The position numbers were made by a program, and so were the translations under genes. A DNA stretch of 64,000 nt, from contig NW_019091483.1 in the NCBI RefSeq assembly GCF_001949145.1, positions 120,257 through 184,256 of the forward strand, given 5' to 3'. Under the pieces are notes generated by a model that was not told the DNA's origin, did no database searches, and worked only from the letters and a program-made list of their open reading frames with translations. The stretch comes from Acanthaster planci (taxonomy: Eukaryota; Echinodermata; Asteroidea; Valvatida; Acanthasteridae). Shown here piece after piece: positions 34,747 through 46,629 of the stretch (positions are counted from its first letter, which is position 1; every line of letters starts with the position of its first letter).

Positions 34747-35421
34747 CAAACTGCCATAAACACATTCTGGCTCTGTTGAGAGTACCAACTTACCCTTCCA
34801 TCACAGCTATTTGTGTAACTAAATTTCCTGCCTTCTTGGTGAAGTCAGATGTCAGGATGGGGAGGTTTATTCACCATATATCCTCATTAAAATGGTCAGA
34901 AAGCCTTTTGCCTATCCACACTACAGAAATCAGCAGCATCTCTGAGCATGTAACTCAATAACTGTCAGCTGTGTGATACTGGTAGCTTGACCAATCGCAA
35001 TACAGCTCCCAATGTTTTCCTTTTTTTCCTGTCACCTACAGATGAAAGCCGCACTGTGATTGGTCCAATTTGTTTACATTCCAGTGACCAGTCAGAGCTC
35101 AGTTTTCATTTGGATGGGGTCAGGAAAACAAAAGGAAAAGATGGGAGCTCATTTGCAATTGATCAAGCTATCACACAGCTGGCAGTTATTGAGAGTACAT
35201 GCTTAGTGATGCTGCTGTTTTTCTGTAGTGTGGATGGGCAAATGCTCAAGAATTTCATCATTTTATTTTTAATGAGGATATAAGTTGAATAAACCACCCC
35301 ATCTGACATCTAACTTCACCAAGAAGGTATGAATGAAATTTGGTTGCACAAATAGCTGTCATGGAAGGGTAAGTTGGCATAATCAAACAGCCAGAATGTG
35401 TTTATGGGAGTTTATACCTGG
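34747..35421. repeat. Long imperfect palindrome (fold-back element), about 675 bp
   Basis: The left half and the reverse complement of the right half align almost throughout, with the centre near 35080. Shared landmarks are 'cataaacacattctggct', 'caacttacccttccat', 'acagctatttgtg', 'ccttcttggtgaagt', 'cctcattaaaa', 'atccacactacagaaa', 'agctgtgtgata' and 'gagctccca'. It has no coding capacity. It lies about 500 bp upstream of the first recognisable DPM2 exon and abuts the hypothetical gene at 33752-34743. Confidence 0.8.
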
Positions 35422-35454
35422 CTAAGGTTTGTATAAGCCTTACAGTTTTGGAAG

Positions 35455-35790
35455 TAGGGTTTGTGCACAGGGTGTCAAGCGGCATCCGTAGGGAACTCGT
35501 TCCCCAAGTCCTACTTTAGGCCTCCCTCCCACCCCAGAAACTGTGGTGTTCGTTGTCCAGCTGCGCTCCCACAAAACGTTTGTGGGAGCGTGGGGGGTGA
35601 CAAACCCCACAATTCTGGGGCCGAGGGTAGTCCAAATAGGCCTCAACTTTAGTCCAACCAGGCCCTATGCATGGTAGGCCTGTCATCCATGGATATGATG
35701 GACTAGCCACAACCTGTGGCCAGCTACTGGATTTGAACCCCAGACCCTCTGGTTGTGAGTCAGGAACCACTAGGCCCCCACCCCCTGTAA
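35455..35790 (-). mobile_element. tRNA-derived SINE
   Basis: On the minus strand, a pol III A-box-like 'ggggcctagtgg' (35779-35768) is followed by a perfect B-box 'gggttcaaatcc' (35740-35729). This is the arrangement of a tRNA head. The non-tRNA body continues leftward to about 35455 and includes a short inverted repeat around 'cccacaaacgttttgtggg'. The SINE sits in the 5' region of DPM2. Its family is not determined. Confidence 0.7.
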
Positions 35791-35917
35791 TGCTTCATGG
35801 TCAGTGCTTTTTCACAGTGTTCAAAAATTCATGATAACTTGCCACCAAAGAAAGATTACATTGATGTGATAGGCATTGTAAATTGAACCTGTTTTTCTAC
35901 TTTGTATTTTCATTCAG

Positions 35918-38323
35918 GCAACTGGTATGGACCAAGTTCTGGGTATGGGCCTTGTGGCCTTAGCCGGGGCAATCTTCTCATACTATACAGTCTGGGTCAT
36001 ATTCATGGTAAGACTGTACTGCATGGCGTACACATCAGTTGAGACAGTTTCACCCCATTTTCCTTCCCTTCCCTCCTCTTTTACAATAAAAGAAATTAAA
36101 CAACAAAAACACCTCAGTGCATTGATTTAGCCATCTCCTGAAATCTTGATCTTCGTTGTTACTCAAGTTACTCCCCTTGCCCCACATGGTCTTGATACTG
36201 GACTCCATCTGTATCTAAGGCTCCACGCAGCAAATTGGGGAGATGGTAAAGATGAAAAGTTACAGACTTTGACAGATTGACTGTTGGATAAGTTGATATT
36301 AGGTTTGAAAGTACAGTTACATTATACATTAACCACTTCCTGTCGGGGACTCCGGAATCGGAGACGTATGGCTTATATGTGGGGCCGGGGTCTCCGAACT
36401 CGGACAAAGGAAACAGGGCCCTGTAACAAAAGACTGTACCCCGAACAAAAGACCAGGCTGCTGGGCATTACCGGCATTTTTAACTCTCAAAAGTGGTGAT
36501 AATCAAGCCTTGTTTTGAAACTATACCAGGGTTTGGGGCATTGAGAGCGAGCGGATTACCACCGGGGACAAAAGAGCGCCGCCACTGCAGCGATGAGCCA
36601 CACAGCACGGCTGCACGCCAGGTTCATGAACAAAAGACAGTTATATAACGCCACACAATCTGGGCTCTGTTTACAAGGCTGCAGGCCTGGCTGAAATACT
36701 CAGGCGTCAGTGAAGGTCACCTGTCAACTTAGAGTAGTGCCTAAAGTTACTTCGTGCGGCTATTAACAATCGTTAAATGAAATGAAAGATTTTGAAAACG
36801 GAAAAAATGATAGTCATGCCGGCCCAGCAGCATCAACATCGAAAAATGCCCCGGCATGAAGTGGTTAAAATTTTCCTCTGTTTGATAATTGTTCATGTAA
36901 TTTCCGGAGGAAATTCAGACAAGTATAATTTGTGTATGTGTTTCAGTGGAGTACAGCCAGATTTGTAGCAAAGTACTCTGGTGATGCCAACACCAAAAAA
37001 ACTCTCTCCAAGGCCAGGTCAATGTAGGAGGCCAACAGAGGTCATGACCCCCCTTCCACCCCAAAGAACCCACAGCTTTGCTCTTTTCAAAGAGAAAGTT
37101 GATTGTTTCTATTTCACTTCCCTTTCTTCAATTGCGTGTAAAAACCCCAAAATGTAGCCTCACCCCTCAGAAGGGAAGTTGCACAACAGGGCAGTTATAG
37201 AATTAGGTCAGCAGCGTAGCCAAAGAGGATTGGGGGATGCATATTGCTCCCCTCCCCCGCACCCTCCAAAAAATAATCATCCCCAGAAACGAGGAAACGA
37301 AACAAATCAGTAGTATTATTAAGAAATATGGGGCACCCCCACAGTAATATCAAGTTCTCCCACTCTCCCCCTCCCCCACAGTGAGAACTCTGGCTACACC
37401 TCTGCCCCCCGTCCATCCATTTGCCAAAACAGATCTATGGCATTGCTGAGAGTAGTTGTCGCATTTGGATTTATTACCTAATAATCTTCACCCTGTGTGT
37501 TTTTTTCAATTCCACTACTGCCTTCCATGCTGGAGCAGCCATTCGTCGATGAGGACCACTTTCTACAGCATTTCTTCCTTCCCCGATTCTATGCCATTGC
37601 TCTGCCTGTCGTAGCTGGGTTGATCTTCCTCACATTCATTGGTGAGTAGTGCTTCTACTAGTCATTTGCTGATGAGGACTGACATTTTACTCATACCTTT
37701 GAATTTTTTAATCGCATTACACGCCATCAACTTTCATCTCGATGAGTACAAAAATTAATTATACATGTAACAATACTAACTGTACAGCATTAACCCTTAT
37801 CTTGTAAAAATATTCTTAGCAAGAACCCATTCTCCAAAATCCCCTCCCATAAAGTAAATCAAAACATATTCTGTGTACTTGATCTTTCATGGAGCTTTGA
37901 GCTCTGTGCAAAGAAAAAGTGGCTGTAGTGGCCGAACCTTCTTAACTCCTACAAAATCCTACAAAACCTCCAGGTGGATTTTCAAGGATTGCGGAGGGTT
38001 ATGGTTAATGACAACCATTTTTCCATCACCTGGAGGATCGGAAATGATCAACCACAATCCCCACTTTGATCTTTTCCCAGGAACGTAGCACTGCGCTGTG
38101 CCGACCAATTCATTCAGAGTTGATTTCAAGGAATTACTGATGCAGCAGATATGAAATTTTGTGACATTTTGAGTGTAGCCCTGACTGTAGCTGGATGGGC
38201 TAAAACTGAGTGTCTGATGATTCAGTTTCAATGTCATTATAACTGTTTTTGTGTTCCATTTTCCTGTTGGCAGGTGTCTTCGTGACGGCAGTCACTCTGA
38301 TGAAGAAGAAGAAAACCAAATGA
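35918..38323 (+). CDS. DPM2: DPM2, regulatory subunit of dolichol-phosphate mannosyltransferase
   Basis: Three exons are visible: 35918-36007 (acceptor ttcattcag, donor atg|gtaaga), 37539-37641 and 38274-38323 (stop TGA). Together they give 80 residues in matching phase (0, 1). The protein starts ATGMDQVLGMGLVALAG, followed by FSYYTVWVIF, then PFVDEDHFLQHFFLPRFYA, a second hydrophobic helix VVAGLIFLTFIG, and a basic tail KKKKTK. This matches human DPM2 (84 aa) almost position by position. Human DPM2 begins MATG, so the initiator Met may come from an undetected upstream exon ending in ATG; otherwise translation starts at the ATG at 35927. DPM2 is a two-pass ER membrane protein that stabilises the DPM1/DPM3 synthase, which makes dolichol-phosphate-mannose for N-glycans, GPI anchors and O-mannosylation. 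It also joins the GPI-GnT complex. Intron 2 carries a MITE. Confidence 0.93.
36329..36868. mobile_element. TTAA-flanked MITE (piggyBac-like), complete
   Basis: TTAA at 36329-36332 and TTAA at 36865-36868 bound a 532-bp element. Its ends are inverted: CCACTTCCTGTCGGGG on the left, and CCACTTCATGCCGGGG reading in from the right. It has no transposase frame, so it would be non-autonomous. TTAA target duplication and TIRs starting CC are hallmarks of the piggyBac superfamily. It lies in DPM2 between exons 35918-36007 and 37539-37641. A second, gap-truncated copy is at 59321-59452. Confidence 0.75.
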
Positions 38324-41300
38324 CAGAGAAGCAAGCTTGGCAAATCTATTTGTACAAAGTGGCATAATTCACTTTTTTTTTATTGAGTGCTGTTAATTGC
38401 TCAAAAGGAGCATTACAAAGTCCAAAACAGGATTGGAGATGTACAAGTATTTAATTTTAGAAATCAGAGGATTTGGGACTGTAGTTTCTCTTTTACCAGT
38501 ACAGGTAATGACTTTGTACGAAAATTCAAATGAGGATGAAGTAGACTTTGAAATTTTTTTCCTTTTACTGTAACATGTACACACTCAGCACTGCGTACTT
38601 AGTGCCATTTGTGAGCCTGTAACAACAACAACAAATAAGAAGCTTGCTCAGTTGCGACACAAACCCACGATCTCCAGCTTACTGGTGTAGATGCCCTAAC
38701 CACTCAGCCACCAACCTTGCCATCGTAAGCTAGGGGTTTCAAAGGAAAATCAAATCAAACATTGGCATGCTTTGTATTAGAGATGACGTATCTGTGTAAG
38801 TGCCCTGAGTAAAGCCATGTCATTGAAGGCTTGTCTTATGTCTAAAAATGCTTTTTTGGGGATTTGTAGAAAAATTTTGAAAGAGAAATGACAGCTGCAG
38901 TGGAAAAATTGTACAGTTATAAATGGCTCAATGCAAACACTTGTTAAATTTAGATCCGTTTATATGTATATTCATAGTCTATAGCAAAATTGTAAAAAGG
39001 AATTATGAGACATCCTTGGATGCTACAGGGCTAGAGTAGGATCCCATTTACCAGTGGCTACAGTGGCTCTTATTTCGGCCTACCCATTACGGTCATTTTG
39101 TCATGCCCCTAAATATGAAATTTCAAGCTCTACTAATACTGGTATGTGAAGCCACAATGGCAAACAGCACCTTGGACAAATGAAATGGCAATCAAGGATA
39201 TAATCATAGCATTTGAGCATCTCATAATTTGTTATATCACTTTGGCAGCTAGTGTGACTGTGATACAGAGTACCCAAGTGAATATGTCATGCGCACAATT
39301 AGTGTGTAAAAGGCATTAGCGCGAGAACCAGCGTGTGAACCAACACGCGCGCGTACTCCATTTGTTTGCACTGCACTTTCTGGTTCACAGTGACATCACA
39401 TTTCGGTACTCTATTACATTCAAGGATACACAGCACAGGGGACGTATGTTCTATTGTGGGAGGATTTCGGGGGGGGGGAGAATTCAAATGTGAAAAGGCA
39501 ATGTGCACATGCAGCCAAATTTTTTGTGAGCTTCTCGGCCAGGCCTTACTTCCGTACTCCATTTTGGTGGTAAATTATAATAGTTTCTATCATTAGTATC
39601 CATGGAAACTAGTACTATTTAAGGCAACCTTATAATAGGAGATCTTAATGACATCCTGTGGTACCACAGTGATGTCCTAGGATACCATGATACTTTGAGA
39701 TACCAAAAAAGCACTGGAGCAAATTAATAAATAATATGTCTTCAGGCAATTCCATTGAATATCTTATCAAAAGAAAGGTCCAACTCCACCCTTTTGGCCC
39801 AGGCCTATGAGAGGTAATTGATTTCCGTTGCAACTTCTGCAAAATATATGCACTTTTTTCTTTTGAACTGAAAAAAGGTTTTGTTGGAGTTGGGCTCTTC
39901 TTTCAATTAGGTATTCAATTAGAAACTTACTAGAGTAGCTAAAGGCCTCTTAGGATACCATAACAGCATTTTAGAAAACTGGTGACATCATAGGAAATCA
40001 TGATGGCATCTTACATCACCCTAGTGGCATCTCAAGATGTCCCAGGATACAGGGAAGAGTACTTTGGAATCCTATGGTTTCAGAGCATCTGAGCTTAATA
40101 CACAACAGGAGTTCAGACTTCAGTAATAAAAGTCAGAGGCCTGAATATCTCTTGAATGTACAGTCTTACTGAATGGCAAAAATTTGAAATATTTATTTGT
40201 CTAACTTGATTTTATCGTGGTCTTATCAGTTTGTCACAGTGTTTGTGCGTAACACAGGCGTACCATTCTAAAAATGTCACGAGCATCAAAAAATGATGTC
40301 TTGAGTATCAACAGAATAATAAAGTGTTCGTTTTGATACTTCACTTTGAATACGACTAACTTGTTCTCTCATTATGTGACTTTGCAAGTCATCCTACTTA
40401 CCCATGCACAAATATTTGTTCTGCATCTATGGCAACACTCGGCACTGTTGTGTGGAATCCAATAAGCCCTGGTGACATAACAAAGGCAAGATTAAATTGC
40501 AATCTGCATTAAAGAATTCTATGGGAGGATAATTATATTTAGCTGGCTGGCTTGCATGTTGATTATCTTGTGTGTACTGCAGCCATCCAGCATATCAAGA
40601 GGCATTGATATTCAGACTTTGTCATTTCTTGCTCCATAGATCTGCCTCACAGGTAGCTTGTGGTGTGTTTTGACCCAATAATAAGATATTGTCCTAAGAA
40701 ACATTCCCAAAGGTAAAAGCTCATGGAAAACTAAAGGGCAGAGGAAACTAATGACCCCTTTTGCGCTACCCGCAGTATTTCAACATGTCATAAACATTGC
40801 TTCATTTGCTCACTTGCCAACTCGAACATGGTAAATACCAGTCGGGGGCAAAAGTGAGGATCGATTGTTAGGCAAAGAAAGTTCAATTTACTTCAAATGC
40901 ATGGGCATATCCAGTTTTCTCGCGACAATGCACATAAATCCCTGTACAGACCCAGTGGGTCATGACCACAAGTGCTCTATTGAACATCGTACTCGCAGTT
41001 AAAAAGGACTCTCCACTCACCCCACTCCCCATCCAGTCTGTCTTATTTTGTATCTTAGTAAATAACATCCCAGATCCTTATTATCCTAGTTTTAGACTCA
41101 TACATGCATTGAAAGTTCCAGTATGTACAAGTACTTTCAGCATTTTTTATATTATACATGTATTCAAGAATACAATCTTACAATCACTTTTTTCTAGAGC
41201 TAATAAAATGAGGATAGTGAACAAATTATGTTTCATCAAAAACATTTTGCAGTCCCAGCAGAATTCGCTGCCATTCTGAATTAAAATTACCATTTAAAAA

Positions 41301-42442
41301 TGTACGTTTTCATCATTTTAACACGTGTAACTCATCAGAATAAGCAAAATTGTCCCTCAGATAATTGCACCAAAACCAGAGTCGTTTTACCTTGCATAAA
41401 GTGGAACAGCCCATGTCCTGCTTTTGTGTTTTATGCAGGTGTTTGTACACCTGTTTATTAGTTGTACGCACTTTCTTCCTACATGCCCGTTGGCCCTAAC
41501 GTGGGTAACCGGGGTGCTGGTGCATACAAATAACATGACTCCCATGGAGAACTGACTCGGCACTGTTGACTGGATCCGCCTGACTGACATCATGATGGCC
41601 AAGGTAGGCTTTGATTATTTGACGACTGTTCTTTTATCTTTTTTTTTTTTTGGTAAGTTTTTTGATCTCATACAAAACTTAATGCTGGGTACCGGTAGTG
41701 TTAAGGCATTAGGCGCCTACCTATAAGTAAAACTGCAGCCAAGTATTAAAATGAATTGAATGTCAAAATGGCAAAGAATTAATAATATGCAGCTGTGCAG
41801 ACAGTAACATATGTAGCAGACCTTAAGTTTTCTTTTTACGAAGGGCTATAGTTACTACAGTAACCATATTGTGACCTCCGAGTTTTCAAGTTACGCCATT
41901 GCAGAAGCATTTATCTTTGCCAATCTATATGTTTGAAATTCCTCTTGTAGTTGTGCTTGTGGTATTTCAATAAATCGATACACATGTTGTTATGAGCAAG
42001 CTAATCATGAGCAGGTCGGGCCACGCTCTGCATGTCATTTTTTCTTCAATCTGTCTAAACTTTTGTAACTATTACCACCATGTTTCTTTTATTCCAGCTC
42101 ATTTGTATTTGTAGTTATTCATCAAGTCAATAAGATCAGAAATCAAGAACACCTGTATATGCCTTGGCTATCATAAAAGACTTGGAATGGAAATGCATCT
42201 GGATGAAAAAGTGCAAGCTATGTGAATTACATGTACTTTCTTTTTTCCCAGATCTTATAATTGGTTGTAGGGCAGCTGCTTGAATCATGGAGGCTGAATA
42301 TAACCCCCTCCCCCTTCATTTTGTTATAAGTTTCTTGTTTTTATGATTTTTTCAATTAGCTTTCAGTCATTGTCTTCTGAATGCTCATGGTTACTGTTTC
42401 GTGAAGCAAAATTTTAAGCATCTGTTTCTGTGCTGATTCCAG
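38324..42442. other. DPM2 3' flank and intergenic DNA before PIP5KL1
   Basis: A tRNA-like fragment lies at 38640-38722 (minus strand, A-box 'ggtggctgagtggtt', degenerate B-box), probably from a SINE. The stretch 39640-40080 repeats loosely related phrases ('gataccat', 'gacatc...ggatacca') without a clear unit. No exon is supported. The PIP5KL1 promoter and any untranslated first exon must lie here, as the first coding exon has an acceptor-like AG just upstream. Confidence 0.45.
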
Positions 42443-42451
42443 TAAAGAGAG

Positions 42452-45400
42452 ATGACAGAGGGGTTAAATGTGTCATCTTCACATTCCCCTCCCCGTGGGC
42501 AGGGCAGTGAGACGGTGCAGGAGGAGGCCAGCTTTGCAAGCCTGGTGCGAAAGGCCCAGAAACATTGGAGCCACCGTGGCATCATCGAGATAGACAAGCA
42601 GCACCGACTCTACAAGATCTCCCGATGCATCCAAATGGGCATACGGGGTTGCATCTCCCCACATCCCTCCGTTGAGGTACTAAGAGCAGCAAAAGCAATA
42701 AGTCTCAACTACAGGGGTTAACTAGTCCCAGTGTCCTCCCCAAATCCCAATAATTCCAAACTTTCAGTTCAGTCCTTACCCTCAGACTGAGATCTTAGCT
42801 CATACAAGGAAAAGGTCATTTAGACTTGCCCTACTAGTCTTTTTATATTTTTAGCGAACAGTTGTCAGGATCCCATTTGCACACATTTTTAAGGTTTGTT
42901 AAAATTAGAAGTAAAAAATTGTCTTTATTTTGTTTATAGTTGTTCAGCATTTTCTCAGATTTTTCAAGAATTCTTATGTCCAAATATTCAAACCTTTTTG
43001 GAAAAGCAGGTCCTTTATATTGTAAGTTTAGACTTTTCTGTCCATAAAATGTTTTCTTTTGTTTGTTTTTTTACGTATTGCACTCAGGTAGAAAATATAA
43101 CTCACCAGGAGGAGGACTATCTCGAAGTCATAACACAAATTCACTTTGAGCAAGATGTCAACAAGGTAACTATCAGAAAAAAAAACTTACGTGTCTTCAT
43201 TCCATCTTCCCATTTCATATTTTACCAATTTTATTTTGACCGGATTTGACGATAATTCTTATCCAACGTTTTGTTGCAGCAATTTGAATTCCGGTGCTAT
43301 GCCCCCAAGGTATTTGCCTCCCTCCGTGCCTTGGTGGGAGTAACGGAAGCTGAGTATCTTGAGTCCCTGGCCCCCTCTGGCCCACCCCTCCCCTGTCTGG
43401 AGTTCATCACTTCTTCAAAGAGTGGGATGACATTCTTCTTGTGGTGAGCCAAAATGTTGCAATCGGTCCAAGCGCCTGATATGAATGTTTACATGTGTCA
43501 TCTAGTACCCAATTTTTGAGACTTTCAAATTCAAAGTCTTCGTAACTTTGTTGTTTGATTCCGGGATATTACTTTCCAAAATGAGAAGTATGGAATAGAT
43601 TTGTCTTGATTTGTGTCTGCAATGCTAAAGGGTGTCAGGAATTGTTTTGTTCTTTGGGCCCTCAGTAGGAAAACAATTCCCAAAATTGTGTTAAATAGTA
43701 CAGATACTGTTGGAAGCAAAACAAATGGAATTTTTGCTGAAAAAAAGCAAATGTCAGAGCTGCAGTTTCACAGTTTGATCCCTCATTTAATAACCTTGAA
43801 AGGTCATGGATCATGGAAGTTTACATTCTAAGTTTCCTTTGCAGCTATATAGTTTCAAGTGATAAAATATAAGATTAATTATTTGCATTAATATTTAAAT
43901 CATCTCCGTTTACTTTAAATTCATGTCATAATTGGTAATAATTAGCCACAACAAGGCCTTCATCATGAAGACAGAGAAGTCCCAAGATATCGCTTTCTTG
44001 AGGAGTCAATTTCTGCACCGTCTCAGTCGTCATTTTCATGATTTCCCTCATTCATTGCTGGTCAAGATTGTCGGCTGTTACTTCATTAAGATGAGTGGCA
44101 GTAAAGGGGTAAGTCATTATTTTAAGTACAGAGTTGCTAAAAAAATTTCTGCAAACTGGCTATTATGTGGCTATTATTTTATTCTGTTTGATTTTCAGTT
44201 GGTCTCAAACTTTAAGTTCATATTATTGACCAAAGTTGAAGTGGAATCAAAGCTTTGATTTTTGTTTTGTCAAGGTTCCTGATCCAGTAAGTATTCAGAA
44301 ATTTGCTCATGTAGAAGCTCAGTTACAATACAAAGTCCTAATTCATTCACAGCAAATGGATTATGACTCGAAGTTTTGACATAAACTTTATCTTTCCCTA
44401 TCCTGTGTAATAGATCTACAGTTCCTTCATTGAAATGTGAAACTAATAGACCCTTGTTCAACTCTCTGCCTATATTTTCAGCTGTTCTTCACAGTAATGC
44501 AAAGTGTTTTCCACCCAGATGAGAGGATAAGTGAGAGGTAATGTATATCAATTTCTAAACCATAAATATACTTTGAAGATTTTTGGCTCAAATCTGCATT
44601 TTTTGCTCAAATCTGCACTTTTATGAAAACCGTTTGAGCTTTTTATTGCTTTTGTGGGCCGCGTTGAAACATGTTGTCAAGTTCCTGGTTTTGCTTTGAG
44701 GTCACAAACATGTTTCTGGTTGGGGCTGGCGAAAACACACCCCTGCTGATGCTTGTCTTGTTTCTTGTTAGGTTTGACTTGAAGGGTTGCTCTGCCAGTC
44801 GCTATGTCCAACCTCTAGAAGAAGGTAGTAAAGAAGTCATCGTTCTGAAGGACAATAACTTTGATGGCAGAAAGATTAACCTAGGCAAGTCATCTTGTGT
44901 TTTCTGTATTAGATAAAGAAGTGACGAGCTCACTCAACCCCCCAAAAACTGAAATGATAGGGTTGAACCTGAGATAGGCTTCACTTTCAGCTTTTGCTTA
45001 TCACAGCTGGGGTACAAAGGAGTTAGCAAGATTCAAGGTTTACTGTATAAGTATATTGGACTTCCTCTGTGTCTTTTCTGAAGGAGTGCAAGCACCCTGG
45101 TTCCGCAGGCAAGTCGACATAGACACAAAGTTCCTAGAGGAGCAAGGAATCATGGACTACAGCCTGTTGCTAGGCATTCAGAAGCTACATGCTGACGAGA
45201 AGAAGACAGCGGACAAGCTTGCCGATGTAGTGTCCCGAGCTAGAAGGTAGACAAAGTGGAAAATCAGTAGACTGATATTTGGAGTTGGTTTAAGACTTTA
45301 GGCCAGTTCTACCTCTGTTTCCTCCTAAAATAAGAGTCATGAAATCAAGGCTCGATTGAGTAAAGCACCCATGCGGCATAGGCCCCATCCACAGGCACCT

Positions 45401-46629
45401 GTTTAAAGTTTGCCTTACAAGTGTCAGTGGTCTATGGCCTTACTCCACCCAAGGTACAACCAGCAATTTTTTTTTGCGGATTAGCACTGGAGCCTCCCAT
45501 TTCCTGTTTATGCTAAGCATAATATGAAGCTGCCCCTAAATTGAGAAAACTCAAAATAAAAAAAAAACAGAGAAAAAGAGGTGCTGAAACATGTCTTGCA
45601 TGCATTTGAAGGTTGGAGTTAGTGTTTAATGGCATAATGATACTTTTACAGGCCCCAATCAAAATTGGAACAAACAGCCCACATGAACACTTATACCCAG
45701 GAATACCATAATTAAATCATAGATGTCAAAATCAACTTGGTGCACACATGCGGTGAAATCCTCAGTCAAAAGTTGGCAACTGTAGCCTAAATGGTTTTTT
45801 CTTTTGTTCAAAATATTTCAGATCAATAAGAGCTGTGTCTGATAGTCCAAGCAGAGTGTGCCCAAACTGTGGTGGCAGATTTCCCACTTGGAACAGAAGA
45901 TCTAATATCAAGACCCAACGGCCTGCTGCTCCACCAGCCGAAATATCTTCACCCCATGAAACTTACCAGAATGGTGACAACACGGAACGTATGGTTCGGG
46001 AAATCCTCGAAATCAACCTGAGCAGTGACAGCCAGCAATACACGAGTCACAGCGGCAAATGTGCGGCAGATGGAGAAGACTGGAGGGAGAATTTTTACTC
46101 AAGGTCACAACTCAGTGACAACATTTACGAGCAAGCTCATCAAGACAAGGAAGAGGTTGAAACAGGGGCAGACAAGACTCAAAGAAACGCCCTTCCTGGT
46201 ATGATAGAGGATGACGGGAGCCAACCAAAGCCAATTAGCAGTGCAAAGGAAGAGGGCACCGACAAGTCCAAGCCAACTGGAAAAACCAATCAGACCCACT
46301 CTGGAAACATGAGGGCAGCCATGTTGAGCCCACAACAGCAGAACCTTAGCACCACCTACTGCCAGTGTACCGGCCGATTCCAAATTGACAAGTGCACTGA
46401 GCGAAACCAGCGACTACTCCCAGACACTATCAACCCTTTGCATATCATTGATGGTGTAGACGATCGATACTATGTTGGAATCATTGATGTCCTGACACAG
46501 TACGGCATACGGAAGAAGATGGAGTACCTGTACAAGTGTTTGCGGTACCCAACTGAAACTTTTTCGACCGTGAAACCTGAACACTATGCCCAGCGTTTCA
46601 GAGAATTATGCTGTGCAAAAACTGAATAG
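42452..46629 (+). CDS. PIP5KL1: PIP5KL1, phosphatidylinositol-4-phosphate 5-kinase-like protein
   Basis: Eight exons join in phase: 42452-42676, 43088-43165, 43280-43443, 43946-44108, 44482-44537, 44772-44884, 45084-45246 and 45822-46629 (589 codons before TAG). An in-frame TAA at 42443-42445 just upstream fixes the start if transcription includes it. Kinase landmarks appear in order: [11 protein letters not shown] (ATP-lysine region), HPHSLL-like [29 protein letters not shown] (usual DLKGS), [31 protein letters not shown] (metal-binding Asp), then YPTETFSTV and HYAQRF. The family makes or scaffolds PI(4,5)P2 at membranes. Human PIP5KL1 is thought to have weak activity and to act through other PIP kinases. 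The last exon adds about 190 residues absent from the human protein. DPM2 lies upstream on the same strand. Confidence 0.92.
44885..45083 (+). other. PIP5KL1: GC-AG intron of PIP5KL1
   Basis: The preceding exon must end at 44884 to keep the conserved ...KINL-G-VQAPWF junction. The donor there is cctag|gcaagt, which is GC in place of GT in an otherwise perfect consensus. The acceptor is ttctgaag at 45076-45083. The nearest GT (44889-44890) would break the frame. Confidence 0.8.

Noticed and set aside
35340..35375. DPM2 first exon at the ATG near 35359 (atggaagg|gtaagt)
   Set aside because: Splicing from this donor would put the next exon out of frame. The site lies in the palindrome arm, and its mirror copy is in the other arm.
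38640..38722. Functional tRNA gene on the minus strand
   Set aside because: The A-box is good but the B-box is degenerate (gggtttgtgtc) and no acceptor-stem pairing is visible. It is more likely a SINE fragment.
45835..46629. A separate 264-aa gene starting at its own ATG
   Set aside because: The frame is the last exon of PIP5KL1. The acceptor at 45821 and matching phase join it to exon 7, and its C-terminus carries the PIP-kinase GIIDVL and RYP motifs.
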